A stretch of DNA of 64,000 nucleotides from Sphingosinithalassobacter sp. CS137 (GCF_014334115.1 NZ_CP060494.1:3068501-3132500); one strand, 5' to 3'; numbered from the stretch's first letter, positions 14,592 to 23,541 are shown. Numbers and translations are program-made. The notes: a model not told the origin generated them from the letters alone.

Positions 14592-16738
14592 GCGGCGATT
14601 CCTTTCAGTGCGTAGCGGGGGGCGGGCACGGGCGCGGAGACCAGTGCCTCGATGTCGAGGATCAGCGCGATCGAGCCGTCACCCAGGATGGTGGCGCCGC
14701 CGAGCCCGCGGATCGGATGGAGATTCTGGTCGAGGCTCTTGATCACCACTTCGCGGCGATCGTCGATGGTATCGACGACGATACCGACATGGCCGGCGGC
14801 TTCGCTTTCGACGATCACCACCAGCGAGTCCTCGATCGGCCGATCGTCGTTCAGCCCGAAGATCTCGGTGGCGCGCTTCACCGGCAGGAAGTCGCCGCGA
14901 TTGTCGATCACCTCGGTCGTGGGCGAGGTACGCTTCACCTGGCCCGACTCGGGCTGGACCGTCTCGATCACATGCGCCAGCGGCAGCACGAAGCGCTGGC
15001 CGGCAAGCCGGACGATCATGCCGTCGAGGATCGCGAGCGTCAGCGGCAGGATCATGGTGAAGGTCGTGCCCTGACCCGGGGTCGACTGGATCTCGACCCG
15101 GCCGCCCAGCGCCTCCACGTTCGATCGCACCACGTCCATTCCGACCCCGCGGCCGGAAATGTTCGAGATGGTGTCGGCGGTGGAGAAGCCCGGCGCGCAG
15201 ATGAGCTGGTCGATCTCTTCGTTCGAAAGCTGCGCGTCCGCGGCGACGATGCCCTTCTCGACAGCCTTGGCGAACACCTTCTCGCGATTGATGCCGCGGC
15301 CGTCGTCCTTCACGCGGACGAAGATGCGCGCACCGCGCTGTTCGGCCGAAAGATGGATCGTGCCTTCCGGGTTCTTGCCGGCGGCGATGCGTTCCTCGGG
15401 GCTTTCGATGCCATGATCCGCGGCGTTGCGGATCATGTGCGTCAGCGGGTCGCCGATCTTCTCGATCACGCCCTTGTCGACTTCGGTCGTCTCGCCCGTC
15501 GTCTCGAGGTTGATCGTCTTGCCGGTCTCCGCGCCCAGATCGCGCAGCATGCGCGGCACGCGGCTGAACGCCTGCCGGATCGGCTGGGCGCGCAGCGACA
15601 TGACATTGTCCTGGATCTGCCGCGTCAGACGCGCCAGTTCGGGCAGTTCGACGCGCTGCTGGTCCGCCGACGAAAGCCGGTCCGACAGGATCGAGTTGCG
15701 GATCACCAGCTCGCCGACGAGGTTCAGCAGCAGATCGAGCTTCGCCAGATCGACGCGGATCGTCTGCGAGGCCGCCTCGGGCGCGCGCTCGGCGGCCTTT
15801 GCCGGCGCTTCCTCGGGCGCAGGCGCTGCCGGCGCTTCGGTGGTGGCGGCGGCGATCGTCTGCACCATCGACAGCATGGCGTCGAGGTCGTCCACGCCGC
15901 TCAGCGTGGCAGCGGCGCCGGTGGGAAGCGGCGCGGCTTCCTCACGCACGATCTCGACCCGCGTGTCGGGCGAAACGAAGTCGAAGCAGTCGGCGATCGA
16001 CGTCTGCTCGACCGTGCCGGGCACGCGCAGCGTCCACGCGAAATAGCTTTCCTCAGTGTCGAGGTCGCGCAGCGAGGGCAGGGCGCCGGTGTCCACCGCG
16101 ATGACTTGGCCGCCCAGGCTTTCGACCTCACGGACGACCAGCAGCGGCTCGCCGGCATTGGCGAGGTCGCCGCGCGCCGGAGCGTAACGGACGATCCAGT
16201 CGCCCTCGGCCACCGGCTCGGCGGGCGCGTCGAAATCCTCCAGGCTGACGCCGATCGGCTGGAAGCCGAATTCGTCGGCATCGTCGGCGGGCGCAGGGGC
16301 GGCCTCGACCGGAGCGGCCGCAACAGGCGCGGCGGCCAAGGGGGCATCGCCATCCTCGGCCACGCCCTTGTCGGCGAGCACCTTGTCGAGCGCCTCGAGC
16401 ATCGCCGCGTCGGCGGGGCGACCCGCCTGGCCCTGGGCTGCCGCGACATGGTCCGAGAGCAGGTCGAATGCCGAGAGCATGACCTTGATCACGCCGGCCG
16501 TCGGCACGATCTTCCCGGCGCGCACTTCGTCGAGCACATTCTCGAAGCGGTGCGCGAAGGCGGTCAGATCGGCATGGCCGAACGCGCCGGCGCCACCCTT
16601 GATCGAATGCACGGCGCGGAACACGCCGGCGATCGTCTCGGCGGATACGTCACCCGCCTGCATCGCCGACAGACCTTCCTCGGCCGTCGTCAGTCCCTCG
16701 GCGCATTCTTCGAAGAAGATCGCCTGGATGTCGTCCAT
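14588..16738 (-). CDS. cheA: Chemotaxis histidine kinase CheA
   Basis: About 716 residues. An N-terminal Hpt domain has the phospho-histidine His44 in 'AVHSIKGGAGAFGH'. A variable ~200-residue acidic/alanine linker with a small P2-like domain follows, then the dimerisation domain ('LDLLLNLVGELVIRNS'), the kinase domain (N box 'HMIRNAADHGIE', 'DDGRGIN', 'GRGVGMDVVR') and a CheW-like regulatory domain. A GTG at 16750, overlapping the cheY stop (GTGA), would add four residues and is equally possible. The P2 region differs from the enterobacterial form, so its CheY docking may differ. Confidence 0.96.
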   Translation of the reverse strand: MDDIQAIFFEECAEGLTTAEEGLSAMQAGDVSAETIAGVFRAVHSIKGGAGAFGHADLTAFAHRFENVLDEVRAGKIVPTAGVIKVMLSAFDLLSDHVAAAQGQAGRPADAAMLEALDKVLADKGVAEDGDAPLAAAPVAAAPVEAAPAPADDADEFGFQPIGVSLEDFDAPAEPVAEGDWIVRYAPARGDLANAGEPLLVVREVESLGGQVIAVDTGALPSLRDLDTEESYFAWTLRVPGTVEQTSIADCFDFVSPDTRVEIVREEAAPLPTGAAATLSGVDDLDAMLSMVQTIAAATTEAPAAPAPEEAPAKAAERAPEAASQTIRVDLAKLDLLLNLVGELVIRNSILSDRLSSADQQRVELPELARLTRQIQDNVMSLRAQPIRQAFSRVPRMLRDLGAETGKTINLETTGETTEVDKGVIEKIGDPLTHMIRNAADHGIESPEERIAAGKNPEGTIHLSAEQRGARIFVRVKDDGRGINREKVFAKAVEKGIVAADAQLSNEEIDQLICAPGFSTADTISNISGRGVGMDVVRSNVEALGGRVEIQSTPGQGTTFTMILPLTLAILDGMIVRLAGQRFVLPLAHVIETVQPESGQVKRTSPTTEVIDNRGDFLPVKRATEIFGLNDDRPIEDSLVVIVESEAAGHVGIVVDTIDDRREVVIKSLDQNLHPIRGLGGATILGDGSIALILDIEALVSAPVPAPRYALKGIAA

Positions 16739-16746
16739 ATCGTCGT

Positions 16747-17112
16747 TCACGGGCACACCCGGCGGATCGCCGCCCCCAGCTTGGCCGCTTCGAACGGCTT
16801 GGTGATCCAACCGGTGGCGCCGGCTTCGCGGGCGCGGGCCTTCTTCTCGTCCGAGAATTCGGTCGACAGCACCAGGATCGGAGTGCCCTTGAAGGCGGGG
16901 ACGCCGCGCACCGCTTCGATCAGCTCGAAGCCGTCCATCTTGGGCATGTTGATGTCGGTGATCAGCAGGTCGGGCTGCACTTCGTGCATCCGCTCGAGAC
17001 CGTGCTCGCCGTCATTGGCGCTTTCGATGCGATAGCCCTGGGCTACCAGCGACGTCTTGAGCAGCATGCGCATGCTCGCTGAATCGTCGACGGTGAGAAT
17101 CAGCTTGGACAC
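16747..17112 (-). CDS. cheY: Chemotaxis response regulator CheY (first copy)
   Basis: A 121-residue receiver domain with Asp9/Asp10, phospho-acceptor Asp53 ('LITDINMPKMDG'), Ser83/Thr84 region and Lys105 ('WITKPF'). It resembles the CheY encoded just before cheA in alphaproteobacterial clusters. In S. meliloti one of two CheY proteins acts as a phosphate sink, so this copy may be a sink rather than a motor ligand; the sequence cannot decide. It lies 2 bases after the STAS gene and abuts cheA. Confidence 0.92.
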   Translation of the reverse strand: MSKLILTVDDSASMRMLLKTSLVAQGYRIESANDGEHGLERMHEVQPDLLITDINMPKMDGFELIEAVRGVPAFKGTPILVLSTEFSDEKKARAREAGATGWITKPFEAAKLGAAIRRVCP

Positions 17113-17114
17113 GT

Positions 17115-17444
17115 TTACTCTCCGGTTTGCAGGCCGAGTGCCTGCGTCAGCCGACAGCGCTCGACGCGCTCCACAAAGGCAGGGCTGGGATTATCGATGC
17201 GAAAATTCTGGCCGTTGCTCGCCGCTTCGGCGCGCGCGGCGACGAGCAGCTGGAGCACGGCCTGGCCGACGCTCTCCACGTCGGTGGCGTCGACTGCCAT
17301 CTCGTCGTCGAGATCGGCGGCGAGCACCAGCCGGACGCGCAGGTCTTCCGCGGTGACAGTGGTTCCGTGCGCCGGCAGGCGAAGCGCGCGCTCTTCGGCG
17401 AGGGCGTCGATATCGGAGTCAGGCAGGGGCGGCATTGAGTCCAT
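17115..17444 (-). CDS. STAS-domain protein in the chemotaxis operon
   Basis: A 109-residue protein (MDSMPPLPDSD…) with the STAS/anti-anti-sigma pattern: an 'LRLPAHGTTVTAEDLRVRL'-type first half and 'VDATDVESVGQAVLQLLVAARA' in the middle. Similar STAS proteins sit near cheA in several proteobacterial clusters; their function is not settled. The start at 17444 follows a GAGGCGAAAG ribosome site and lies inside the 3' end of motA (26-bp overlap). A second ATG at 17435 is possible. Confidence 0.75.
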   Translation of the reverse strand: MDSMPPLPDSDIDALAEERALRLPAHGTTVTAEDLRVRLVLAADLDDEMAVDATDVESVGQAVLQLLVAARAEAASNGQNFRIDNPSPAFVERVERCRLTQALGLQTGE

Positions 17445-18303
17445 CTTTCGCCTCGTCGAGTGCGGTTTCGAGTTGTTGGAACGTCGGCGCATAGGCGCTG
17501 GGGGTCATCCGCCGGGCGATCTCGATCGCGACCTGAACGGGGACTTCCTGCGCATAGGCGACGATGGCGGTCTTCACGATCGCGAAGGGCTTGCAGTCGC
17601 CTTCGATCGTTTCCTGAAGCTTGGCGGCGAGCGGCCCGACCACGCAGTAGCTCAGCAGCACGCCCAGGAAGGTGCCGACCAGCGCGCCGCCGATCATTGC
17701 GCCCAGGATTTCGGTCGGCTGGTCGATCGAGCCCATGGTCTTGATGACGCCCAGCACCGCGGCGACGATGCCGATCGCGGGCAGACCGTCGGCCATGATC
17801 TGCAGCGCGTGCTGCGGACCCATCTCCTCGTGATGGTGTTTCTCGATATCGGCTTCCATCGCCGCTTCGATCTGATGCGGATCCTCGAAGTTCACCGTCA
17901 TCATCCGCAGATAGTCGGCGATGAACTCGATCAGATGGTGGTCCTTCAGCAGCCGGGGATAGGGCTTGAAGAGAGCGCTTTCCTCGGGATTGTCGAGGTG
18001 CGGCTCGATCGCAGTCGCGCCGCCCTTGCGGAACGTCGAGAGCAGCCCGAACAGCAGCGTCAGCAGATCCTGATAGTCGCTCGCCTTCCAGCGCGATCCC
18101 TTGAAGGCGCGCCCCAGTCCCGCGCCGGCCTTCTTGACCGTCGCGATCGAATTGCCGACCAGGAAGGCGCCGATCGCGGCGCCGCCGATCGCCATCATCT
18201 CATGCGGCAGTGCATGGCTGATGATGTCGAACTTGCCGCCGGCAATCACGAAGCTGCCGAAGACGCATCCGAGTATGATTACGAAGCCGACGACGATGAA
18301 CAT
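17419..18303 (-). CDS. motA: Flagellar stator protein MotA
   Basis: A 294-residue MotA with four membrane segments: an N-terminal pair (about 1-20 and 31-52) and a C-terminal pair (about 172-192 and 204-226, containing 'ILGAMIGGALVGTFLGVLLSY'). The cytosolic loop has 'EADIEKHHHEE' and rotor-contact charges. The 'LPAIGIVAAVLGVIKTMG' segment holds the conserved channel proline. It is the first gene of the 9.4-kb motility-chemotaxis operon, with a CCTATAAT box ~35 bp upstream, while its partner motB is near the other end. Confidence 0.96.
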   Translation of the reverse strand: MFIVVGFVIILGCVFGSFVIAGGKFDIISHALPHEMMAIGGAAIGAFLVGNSIATVKKAGAGLGRAFKGSRWKASDYQDLLTLLFGLLSTFRKGGATAIEPHLDNPEESALFKPYPRLLKDHHLIEFIADYLRMMTVNFEDPHQIEAAMEADIEKHHHEEMGPQHALQIMADGLPAIGIVAAVLGVIKTMGSIDQPTEILGAMIGGALVGTFLGVLLSYCVVGPLAAKLQETIEGDCKPFAIVKTAIVAYAQEVPVQVAIEIARRMTPSAYAPTFQQLETALDEAKDGLNAAPA

Positions 18304-18335
18304 GATGGTTCCAAGTGTTCCCTGGTTATTCTGGA

Positions 18336-18343
18336 ATTATAGG
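18336..18343 (-). promoter_or_regulatory. CCTATAAT motif upstream of the motA-che operon
   Basis: Minus-strand CCTATAAT (context CTTCCTATAATTCC), ~33 bp upstream of motA. Likely -10 element for the long motility-chemotaxis operon. Confidence 0.55.
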
Positions 18344-18404
18344 AAGGAATGTGCGGCCGCGGTGGCTCTCAGGAGATTCACGCTGGCGCCGCCCCGCAGG
18401 CAGT

Positions 18405-20801
18405 TCATCGCACGGCTGCGGCTTCGGTCGCCGAAGTCGGAGCGGGACTGGAGGCAGGCTCGCGCGCGACGAGCGGGCGAAAGGCGACGGCGAGCATCGC
18501 CGGTCCCTCGAAATTGGTGTGCGGCGGCACCATCAGGAAGGAATCGGCGCCGGTGCATCGAAAGAGGTGCGGCGCGACCTGCTCCATGCCCTCCAGCGTC
18601 GGCATCGCCTCAACCGGCTGCGTGTCCGACGGTTTCTCCGCCAGGAAGTCCGCCACCGGCACGAATTCCGCCGAGACGATCTGCAGCCATTCGTAGAGTT
18701 TGCCGAACTGGAGGCCGACGGCATATTGTGCCTCCCCGACGGGGATCGTCGCGAGATAATGGCCATTGTGCGTCGGTGTCGCGCGGATGCTCGATGCCGC
18801 CACGTCGCGGCCGTCCGCGAGCAGGATCGGAACGTCGATGCCGTGATCGCAGAAGTCCGCGAAGCGCAGGTCCATGCCAAAGCGGCGTTGCGCGAGCAGA
18901 GTCAGGTTGAGCGGCAGGCCGTGCCCGCGCAGCTCGGCGGGAAGATACATGCGATCGGCGCCCTTCAGGTAGAAGAGCCCGCGCCGCTCGAGTCCCGCCT
19001 TGGCGATCTCCGGGTCGAACAGCTTCACTGTCTCCGAACCGCCCAGGTTCACGTCGTGCTCGAAGCGCGTGAGCACTGCGAGCTCTTCCGGCTGGGGCAG
19101 GAACATCAGTCGCGCCAGAGCGGCTGCGGCGCCACTGCGTTCGCATTCGGCGCGGGCGCTGTCGTTCGTCCGGATGATTGCCTGGGCATGATCGCGTGCA
19201 AAGGCGATGGCACCGCGCTGGGCCCGTTCGCGCGTCTCGCTCTGGCGTCCCTTGATGCTGTTGCCGGCACGTACCGGGCTGCCGTCGTCGGAATAGTCGA
19301 TCACCGAGCCCTGGGCCGCGGTGCACAGCTGCTCGAGCACCGCCACGTTGGCGGCAAAGGCTTCCAGCGTATCGGCATCGTGCGTGCTGCCGTCCATGAA
19401 CCCGCGCTTGTCGAAGCCAGTCGCTGCCTGTTCGCGCAGCAGCAGGTACCGGCCGGCGACATGCACCCCCAGCAGCGCGCGCAGCACCGGCTCGGCATGG
19501 TTCTGCACCGTTCCGTTGTAGCCCAGGTCGGCCAGCAACAGCGTGTCGCCCGGCTGCGGATCGCATTCGCGGCGCAGATAGGTGGCGAGGCGTTCGGCGA
19601 ACGCCTGCGAGCGCCGCTGGATCGCAGCCATGCGGCGTGGCGCGCGCAATGCCTTGGCAAGCGCTCCCAGCTGCGCCTTCTCCGGAAGCGCGTTTACGAT
19701 CTCCGCGATCTCTTCCGGCGGGAACAGCAGCTGGCGGAGCAGATCCTCGGGCGTGCCGTTGCCGAGCTCGGCCTCGACATAGTCGTGCACCGCCGCCTCG
19801 TCGCGGAAGCTCGCGGCGGTCGCGGTGAAGCGGCTGAGCTCGATCGCATGGCCGGCGCGAGCGGGGAAGGCGGCCTCGTGGATGCGGCGCGGCAAATGGC
19901 CGTCGCGCATCAGGAACAGCATGTGGACGCGTCCGCCGTTCGTGGCGGCGAGCGCCTCGGCTTCCTGCTCGAGCCAGTTCGCGAACGGCACCAGCACGGG
20001 GCCGAGCACATTGTGGCCCAGCGCTTCGGCGGCGTCCTCGATCCGGTGCGCACCCGCGGCGAGCATCGCGCGGTGCGGCTGGAAGACCGCGCCGCCCGCA
20101 TCCACCATCGCGCCGGTCGCCGCTTCGAGCCGCAGCCGCTGCGCGCAGCCGTCGGTGAACTGGCGCAGATGCAGGGCAGGGATGCCGTGGCGGCGCGCTG
20201 CATCATGATCGGCGGCGCAATTGTCGCCGATGTGCAGCACGCGCTCGGGCTTCACCGACGTCTTGCGCAGCATCGTGCCGAGCAGGCCTTCCTTCTTCGA
20301 AAGCTTGTGCTCGGAAGACGCGAAGATGGTGTCGATCAGGCCTGCGACTTCGTCGCCCGCCGCGCGGCGGATCAGCTCGCGAAGCTGCTTTCCACTGAGA
20401 TAGGTGTCGCTGACGATGACGGTCTTGATGCCGCGCTCCCTGGCGGCCTTCATCAGTGCGACGGTGGGGCCGAAGGCAAAGCAATGGCGTGCCTCCGCGT
20501 CGATCTCGGCGTCCACCGCTGCCGCGCGCGTCGCCGCATCGGCGTTGGGCAGCAGCTCGGCGTAGATTTCCTCGATCGAAACCTCGTTGCGACTGTGGCG
20601 CAGCAGCGCCGATCGCCGCGCACGGGTTTCCGCCCACATCCGCTGTTGCGGCGTCGTTCCGCTCAGCAGGCGGAAGATGTCGCGCGGCGCATGCGTGTCT
20701 CGCCACAGCAGCGTGTCGAAACAGTCGAGCGACAGGAGCCTTACCCCCGCGCGGGTTTCGAGTGCGGTGGGAAGCTCATGCGGGAGGATCGTGTCGGCCA
20801 T
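18405..20801 (-). CDS. Large HAD-superfamily protein of unknown role, motility-linked
   Basis: A 798-residue protein; start at 20801 (MADTILPHELP) with an upstream GGAG. The N-terminal ~240 residues form a HAD phosphatase-like domain: motif I Asp26-x-x-Asp29 ('LDCFDTLL'), motif II 'VIVSDTYLS', and motif IV 'IGDNCAADHDAA'. The rest has no family I recognise beyond resemblance to the large 'predicted HAD hydrolase' proteins (COG5610-like) that often occur in surface-glycan loci; it includes 'LFLMRDGHLPRRI' and 'LLLADLGYNGTVQNH'. No signal peptide or membrane segment. It lies between motA and flaF and carries the motility-type CCTATAAG box. A part in flagellin or surface glycan modification is possible but unproven. 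Confidence 0.75.
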   Translation of the reverse strand: MADTILPHELPTALETRAGVRLLSLDCFDTLLWRDTHAPRDIFRLLSGTTPQQRMWAETRARRSALLRHSRNEVSIEEIYAELLPNADAATRAAAVDAEIDAEARHCFAFGPTVALMKAARERGIKTVIVSDTYLSGKQLRELIRRAAGDEVAGLIDTIFASSEHKLSKKEGLLGTMLRKTSVKPERVLHIGDNCAADHDAARRHGIPALHLRQFTDGCAQRLRLEAATGAMVDAGGAVFQPHRAMLAAGAHRIEDAAEALGHNVLGPVLVPFANWLEQEAEALAATNGGRVHMLFLMRDGHLPRRIHEAAFPARAGHAIELSRFTATAASFRDEAAVHDYVEAELGNGTPEDLLRQLLFPPEEIAEIVNALPEKAQLGALAKALRAPRRMAAIQRRSQAFAERLATYLRRECDPQPGDTLLLADLGYNGTVQNHAEPVLRALLGVHVAGRYLLLREQAATGFDKRGFMDGSTHDADTLEAFAANVAVLEQLCTAAQGSVIDYSDDGSPVRAGNSIKGRQSETRERAQRGAIAFARDHAQAIIRTNDSARAECERSGAAAALARLMFLPQPEELAVLTRFEHDVNLGGSETVKLFDPEIAKAGLERRGLFYLKGADRMYLPAELRGHGLPLNLTLLAQRRFGMDLRFADFCDHGIDVPILLADGRDVAASSIRATPTHNGHYLATIPVGEAQYAVGLQFGKLYEWLQIVSAEFVPVADFLAEKPSDTQPVEAMPTLEGMEQVAPHLFRCTGADSFLMVPPHTNFEGPAMLAVAFRPLVAREPASSPAPTSATEAAAVR

Positions 20802-20855
20802 CGGCGGCTCCGTTGCGACAGAGTCTCGGGAAAAAGGCGCGCAAGGCGCATTCTT

Positions 20856-20863
20856 CTTATAGG
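20856..20863 (-). promoter_or_regulatory. CCTATAAG motif upstream of the HAD gene
   Basis: Minus-strand CCTATAAG ~55 bp upstream of the chosen start of the HAD-like gene, in the 124-bp spacer shared with flaF on the other strand. It places the HAD gene in the same motif group as the flagellar and receptor genes. Confidence 0.5.
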
Positions 20864-20925
20864 ACGATCGACCCCTCCAGGGTCCGAACGCTCTAAAATG
20901 GGTGGGTAAGCCAAGGAGCACGCCT

Positions 20926-21285
20926 ATGACCCTTCAAGCCTATGCCGCTGCCCGCAGTCGGGCCGAAACCCCGCGCGCCACCGAGCATCGCCTGATCGGC
21001 GAGATCACCGGCGAAATGATGGATGCACAGAACGCCGGCCTCACCGGCCCGGCGCTCGTCCGTCCGCTGCACCGCAATCGCGAGATGTGGTCGACCTTCG
21101 CCACCGACTGTGCGGCCCAGGGCAACGGCCTTCCGGCGGAGCTCCGCGCGCAGATCGTCTCGATCGCCCTGTGGGTCGATCGCCACACCAGCGCAGTGAT
21201 GGCCGGCCGCGAGTCGATCGGTGACCTGATCGACGTCAATCGCAACATCATGGAAGGGCTGCGCGGCGAGCGTCTCGCCGCCTGA
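20926..21285 (+). CDS. flaF: Flagellin synthesis regulator FlaF
   Basis: A 119-residue protein with the FlaF start 'MTLQAYAAARSRAETPRATE' and the family features 'GEITGEMMDAQ' and 'LHRNREMWSTFATDC'. FlaF in Caulobacter is needed for flagellin translation/secretion, working opposite FlbT (not in the window). ATG at 20926 chosen for the AAGGAG box 7 bases upstream; a GTG at 20902 would add eight atypical residues. A strong terminator hairpin follows. Confidence 0.92.
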   Translation: MTLQAYAAARSRAETPRATEHRLIGEITGEMMDAQNAGLTGPALVRPLHRNREMWSTFATDCAAQGNGLPAELRAQIVSIALWVDRHTSAVMAGRESIGDLIDVNRNIMEGLRGERLAA

Positions 21286-21308
21286 TCCATCGTCCGCACG
21301 TCGCAGAA

Positions 21309-21340
21309 GCGTCGCAGCCCACAGGCTGCGGCGCTTTTTT
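21309..21340 (+). terminator. Intrinsic terminator after flaF
   Basis: An 11-bp stem (GCGTCGCAGCC / GGCTGCGGCGC) with a 4-base loop, directly followed by six T. It ends 24 bp after the flaF stop. Confidence 0.88.
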
Positions 21341-21380
21341 CGTGCGTCTTTCCTGCGCCGGCGCCCTGAGCGGCGGACAT

Positions 21381-21414
21381 ACGAAAAGGGCGCCGCGGCA
21401 GTGCCGCGGCGCCC
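21381..21414 (-). terminator. Intrinsic terminator after first chemoreceptor gene
   Basis: A 13-bp perfect stem (GGGCGCCGCGGCA / TGCCGCGGCGCCC) with a 1-base centre; on the minus strand it is followed by TTTT. Located 24 bp after the receptor stop. Confidence 0.85.
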
Positions 21415-21437
21415 CTTCGCGTCGATGGTTCAGCGGA

Positions 21438-23327
21438 TCAGAAGGTCGCCCAGTCGTCCTGTGCGTGGCCGTTCGACATCGCCGCCATCGGCAGAGCCTG
21501 TACGGGCGAACTGTAGGCCGCCGCCCGCTTCGGGCTGGTCTTGGCCTGCTGCACGGCTGCTGCGCGAACGTTGCCGGCGGTCTTGCCGGATGCGTCGACC
21601 CGGAACCGGGCGGCCTGATCGGCCAGCGTGGTGACTTCGCTCGACAGGTTGCGCGCGGCGGCCGAGGTTTCCTCCACCATCGCGGCGTTCTGCTGGGTCG
21701 ACTGGTCCATCGTGGTGATCGCGGTCGAGATTTCGCCGATCGCGGTCGACTGCGCCTGGTTGTCGGCAGCCATCTCGTTGAGCAGCGCGTGGACCTCGCT
21801 CACGTCGCCGCTGATGTTGGCCAGTGCGCCATCGACCTTCTGCACCATATCCACCGCCGCGACGATGTCGGTCTGGGTGGCGGTCAGCTGGTCGCGAGCG
21901 CGGCCGGCTTCTTCCTCGGCACGCATCGCGAGCGCCGAGACGAGATCGGCGACGACCGCGAAGCCGCGTCCCGCCTCGCCGGCACGACCCGCCTCGACAG
22001 CGGCGTTCATCGCGAGCACGCGCGTCTGGAACGCGATCTTGTCGAGCCCCTCGATCACACTGTCGATGCCCTTGGCGCTTTCGCTCACACGGCCCATCGC
22101 CTGCACCGCCTCGTCGGCGATCGCGCGGCCGCCCGAAACGGTGGCGATGGCGCCGTCGGCGCGCTCGACCGTGCTGGTCGCCGCGGTCGCGGTGGCGCGC
22201 AGCCGCTCGTTCATCTGGCTGACCGCAGCGGTGGTCTCCTCAAGGCTGGCGGCATTGGCTTCGGTGCGGCGCGCCAAATCCTCGCTCGCCTGGGCGATCT
22301 CGCCCGATCCCGTGCGGATCGCGCTCGTCGATTCCATCACCGAACCGATCAGCTCGCGCAGGCTGGCCAGGGCATTGTTGAAGTTGGTCTTCACTTCGAC
22401 ATAGGTCGGCGAGAAGTCGATGTTGATGTCGGCGGTCAGATCGCCTTCGGACACCTTGGCAAGCGAGCCGCTGAGCGTCTCGACAACCAGCTTCTGCTCG
22501 GCGTCGGCGCGCTCCTTCTCGGCCTGCGCGCTCGCCTGGGCGCGGGCATTGTCGCGGAACACCGTTACCGCGCGGGCCATTGCGCCGATCTCGTCGCGGC
22601 GTTCTCCGCCCTTAACGTCGAGGTTGTGGTCGCCTCCGGCCAGCCGGTCCATCAGGCCCGTCATCTCCCCCAGCGGCTTGGTGATCTGCCGGCGAACCAG
22701 CCACAGGACGACGCTTGCGATCAACACCAGTCCGATGAGCGAGGTCAGGATCAACGCCCAGGTCGCGCTGGTCGCATGCTCGGCGGCAGCCGCGGCACCG
22801 GCGTCCAGATCGGCTTCCTGATTCTCGACGATCGCGCTCAGTTCTTCGTTCAGCGTTTCGAACGGCTGCCGCGCGTCATGCTGCAGCACGTCTTCGGCGT
22901 CTTCGCGGCGGCCCTGCGCCCACAGCGCCGGAATGCGGTCGGTCGCCGCAGTGTACTCGGCGAGCGCACGCTTGGCCGTTTCGAGGCGCTCTGCGCTCTC
23001 TCCGTTGAGCAGCGGACCGAGTTCGGCGAGCTGGGCATCAATGCCGCTGCGCTCGTCCCTGATCTCTTCCATCAGTGCGTCGAAATCGGGCTTGTCGTTC
23101 TCGATGGCGACCTGGAACCAGATCTGGTGCTGACGGGTCTTGCGCTCGTTCGCCTCGGCGGCGAGCTGCAGGCTGCGCGCGTCTCCCCGGACCAGACGAT
23201 CGGTGTCCGCTGAGATGCTGTGCAATTGAACGGTGCCGAACGCGGTGATGAAAACGGCCAGGACGGCGAACAGCGCCAGACCGGACATGATCTTTGCCGC
23301 GATCGGCAAATTGGTGAAGTGCTTCAC
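21438..23327 (-). CDS. Methyl-accepting chemotaxis protein (receptor 1)
   Basis: A 629-residue receptor: TM1 about 12-34, a periplasmic four-helix-bundle-type domain about 35-187, TM2 about 188-211, HAMP from 212 (second HAMP-like stretch near 290), and the signalling domain with the receptor hairpin region 'IEGLDKIAFQTRVLAMNAAVEA' (in part), 'GRGFAVVADLVSALA'. The C-terminus is a proline/alanine linker ending in DDWATF, a WxxF-type tail used by some receptors to bind CheR/CheB. Adaptation helices flank the tip. The ligand cannot be read from the sequence. A CTATAAT box lies ~65 bp upstream. Confidence 0.95.
   Translation of the reverse strand: MKHFTNLPIAAKIMSGLALFAVLAVFITAFGTVQLHSISADTDRLVRGDARSLQLAAEANERKTRQHQIWFQVAIENDKPDFDALMEEIRDERSGIDAQLAELGPLLNGESAERLETAKRALAEYTAATDRIPALWAQGRREDAEDVLQHDARQPFETLNEELSAIVENQEADLDAGAAAAAEHATSATWALILTSLIGLVLIASVVLWLVRRQITKPLGEMTGLMDRLAGGDHNLDVKGGERRDEIGAMARAVTVFRDNARAQASAQAEKERADAEQKLVVETLSGSLAKVSEGDLTADINIDFSPTYVEVKTNFNNALASLRELIGSVMESTSAIRTGSGEIAQASEDLARRTEANAASLEETTAAVSQMNERLRATATAATSTVERADGAIATVSGGRAIADEAVQAMGRVSESAKGIDSVIEGLDKIAFQTRVLAMNAAVEAGRAGEAGRGFAVVADLVSALAMRAEEEAGRARDQLTATQTDIVAAVDMVQKVDGALANISGDVSEVHALLNEMAADNQAQSTAIGEISTAITTMDQSTQQNAAMVEETSAAARNLSSEVTTLADQAARFRVDASGKTAGNVRAAAVQQAKTSPKRAAAYSSPVQALPMAAMSNGHAQDDWATF
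21619..22363. repeat. Long near-identical repeat, copy A (receptor 1)
   Basis: About 745 bp coding the signalling domain of receptor 1, almost identical base for base to 23717-24461 in receptor 2 (constant offset 2098). By eye there are only about a dozen mismatches, while flanks diverge sharply at both ends. Confidence 0.9.
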
Positions 23328-23390
23328 GAGGGGCCTCCGGGAAAAGTGGAACCACGGACTCGCTTTTCCCTGTGGCGGCCCGTTTGCTTC

Positions 23391-23398
23391 ATTATAGT
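23391..23398 (-). promoter_or_regulatory. CTATAAT motif upstream of receptor 1
   Basis: Minus-strand ACTATAAT, ~65 bp before the start of receptor 1. Variant of the motility motif without the leading second C. Confidence 0.45.
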
Positions 23399-23486
23399 GC
23401 AGTCGCGGGGCCCGGATGGTTTACGCGGCGGAAATAGGGGTTTGGCCGGAGGTCGTTTCGGCGCCGACCGGCGCGCCGATGCGAAG

Positions 23487-23519
23487 CAAAAACGGGCGCC
23501 GCGATGTGGCGGCGCCCGT
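23487..23519 (-). terminator. Intrinsic terminator after receptor 2
   Basis: An 11-bp stem (ACGGGCGCCGC / GCGGCGCCCGT) with a 6-base loop; on the minus strand it is followed by a T-run. It ends receptor 2 and separates it from receptor 1's promoter region. Confidence 0.85.
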
Positions 23520-23541
23520 TTCGTTCCAGCGTCAGTCGGCT

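Noticed and set aside
14717..17035. Long plus-strand frame (~770 codons) opposite cheA and cheY
   Set aside because: Shadow of cheA; no protein-like domains and strong antisense composition.
18337..18558. Small minus-strand frame (73 codons) between motA and the HAD gene
   Set aside because: Overlaps the 3' end of the HAD gene, has no ribosome site and crosses the likely motA promoter.
18315..20909. Plus-strand frame (~860 codons) opposite the HAD gene
   Set aside because: Antisense shadow; the minus strand has clear HAD motifs and a ribosome site.
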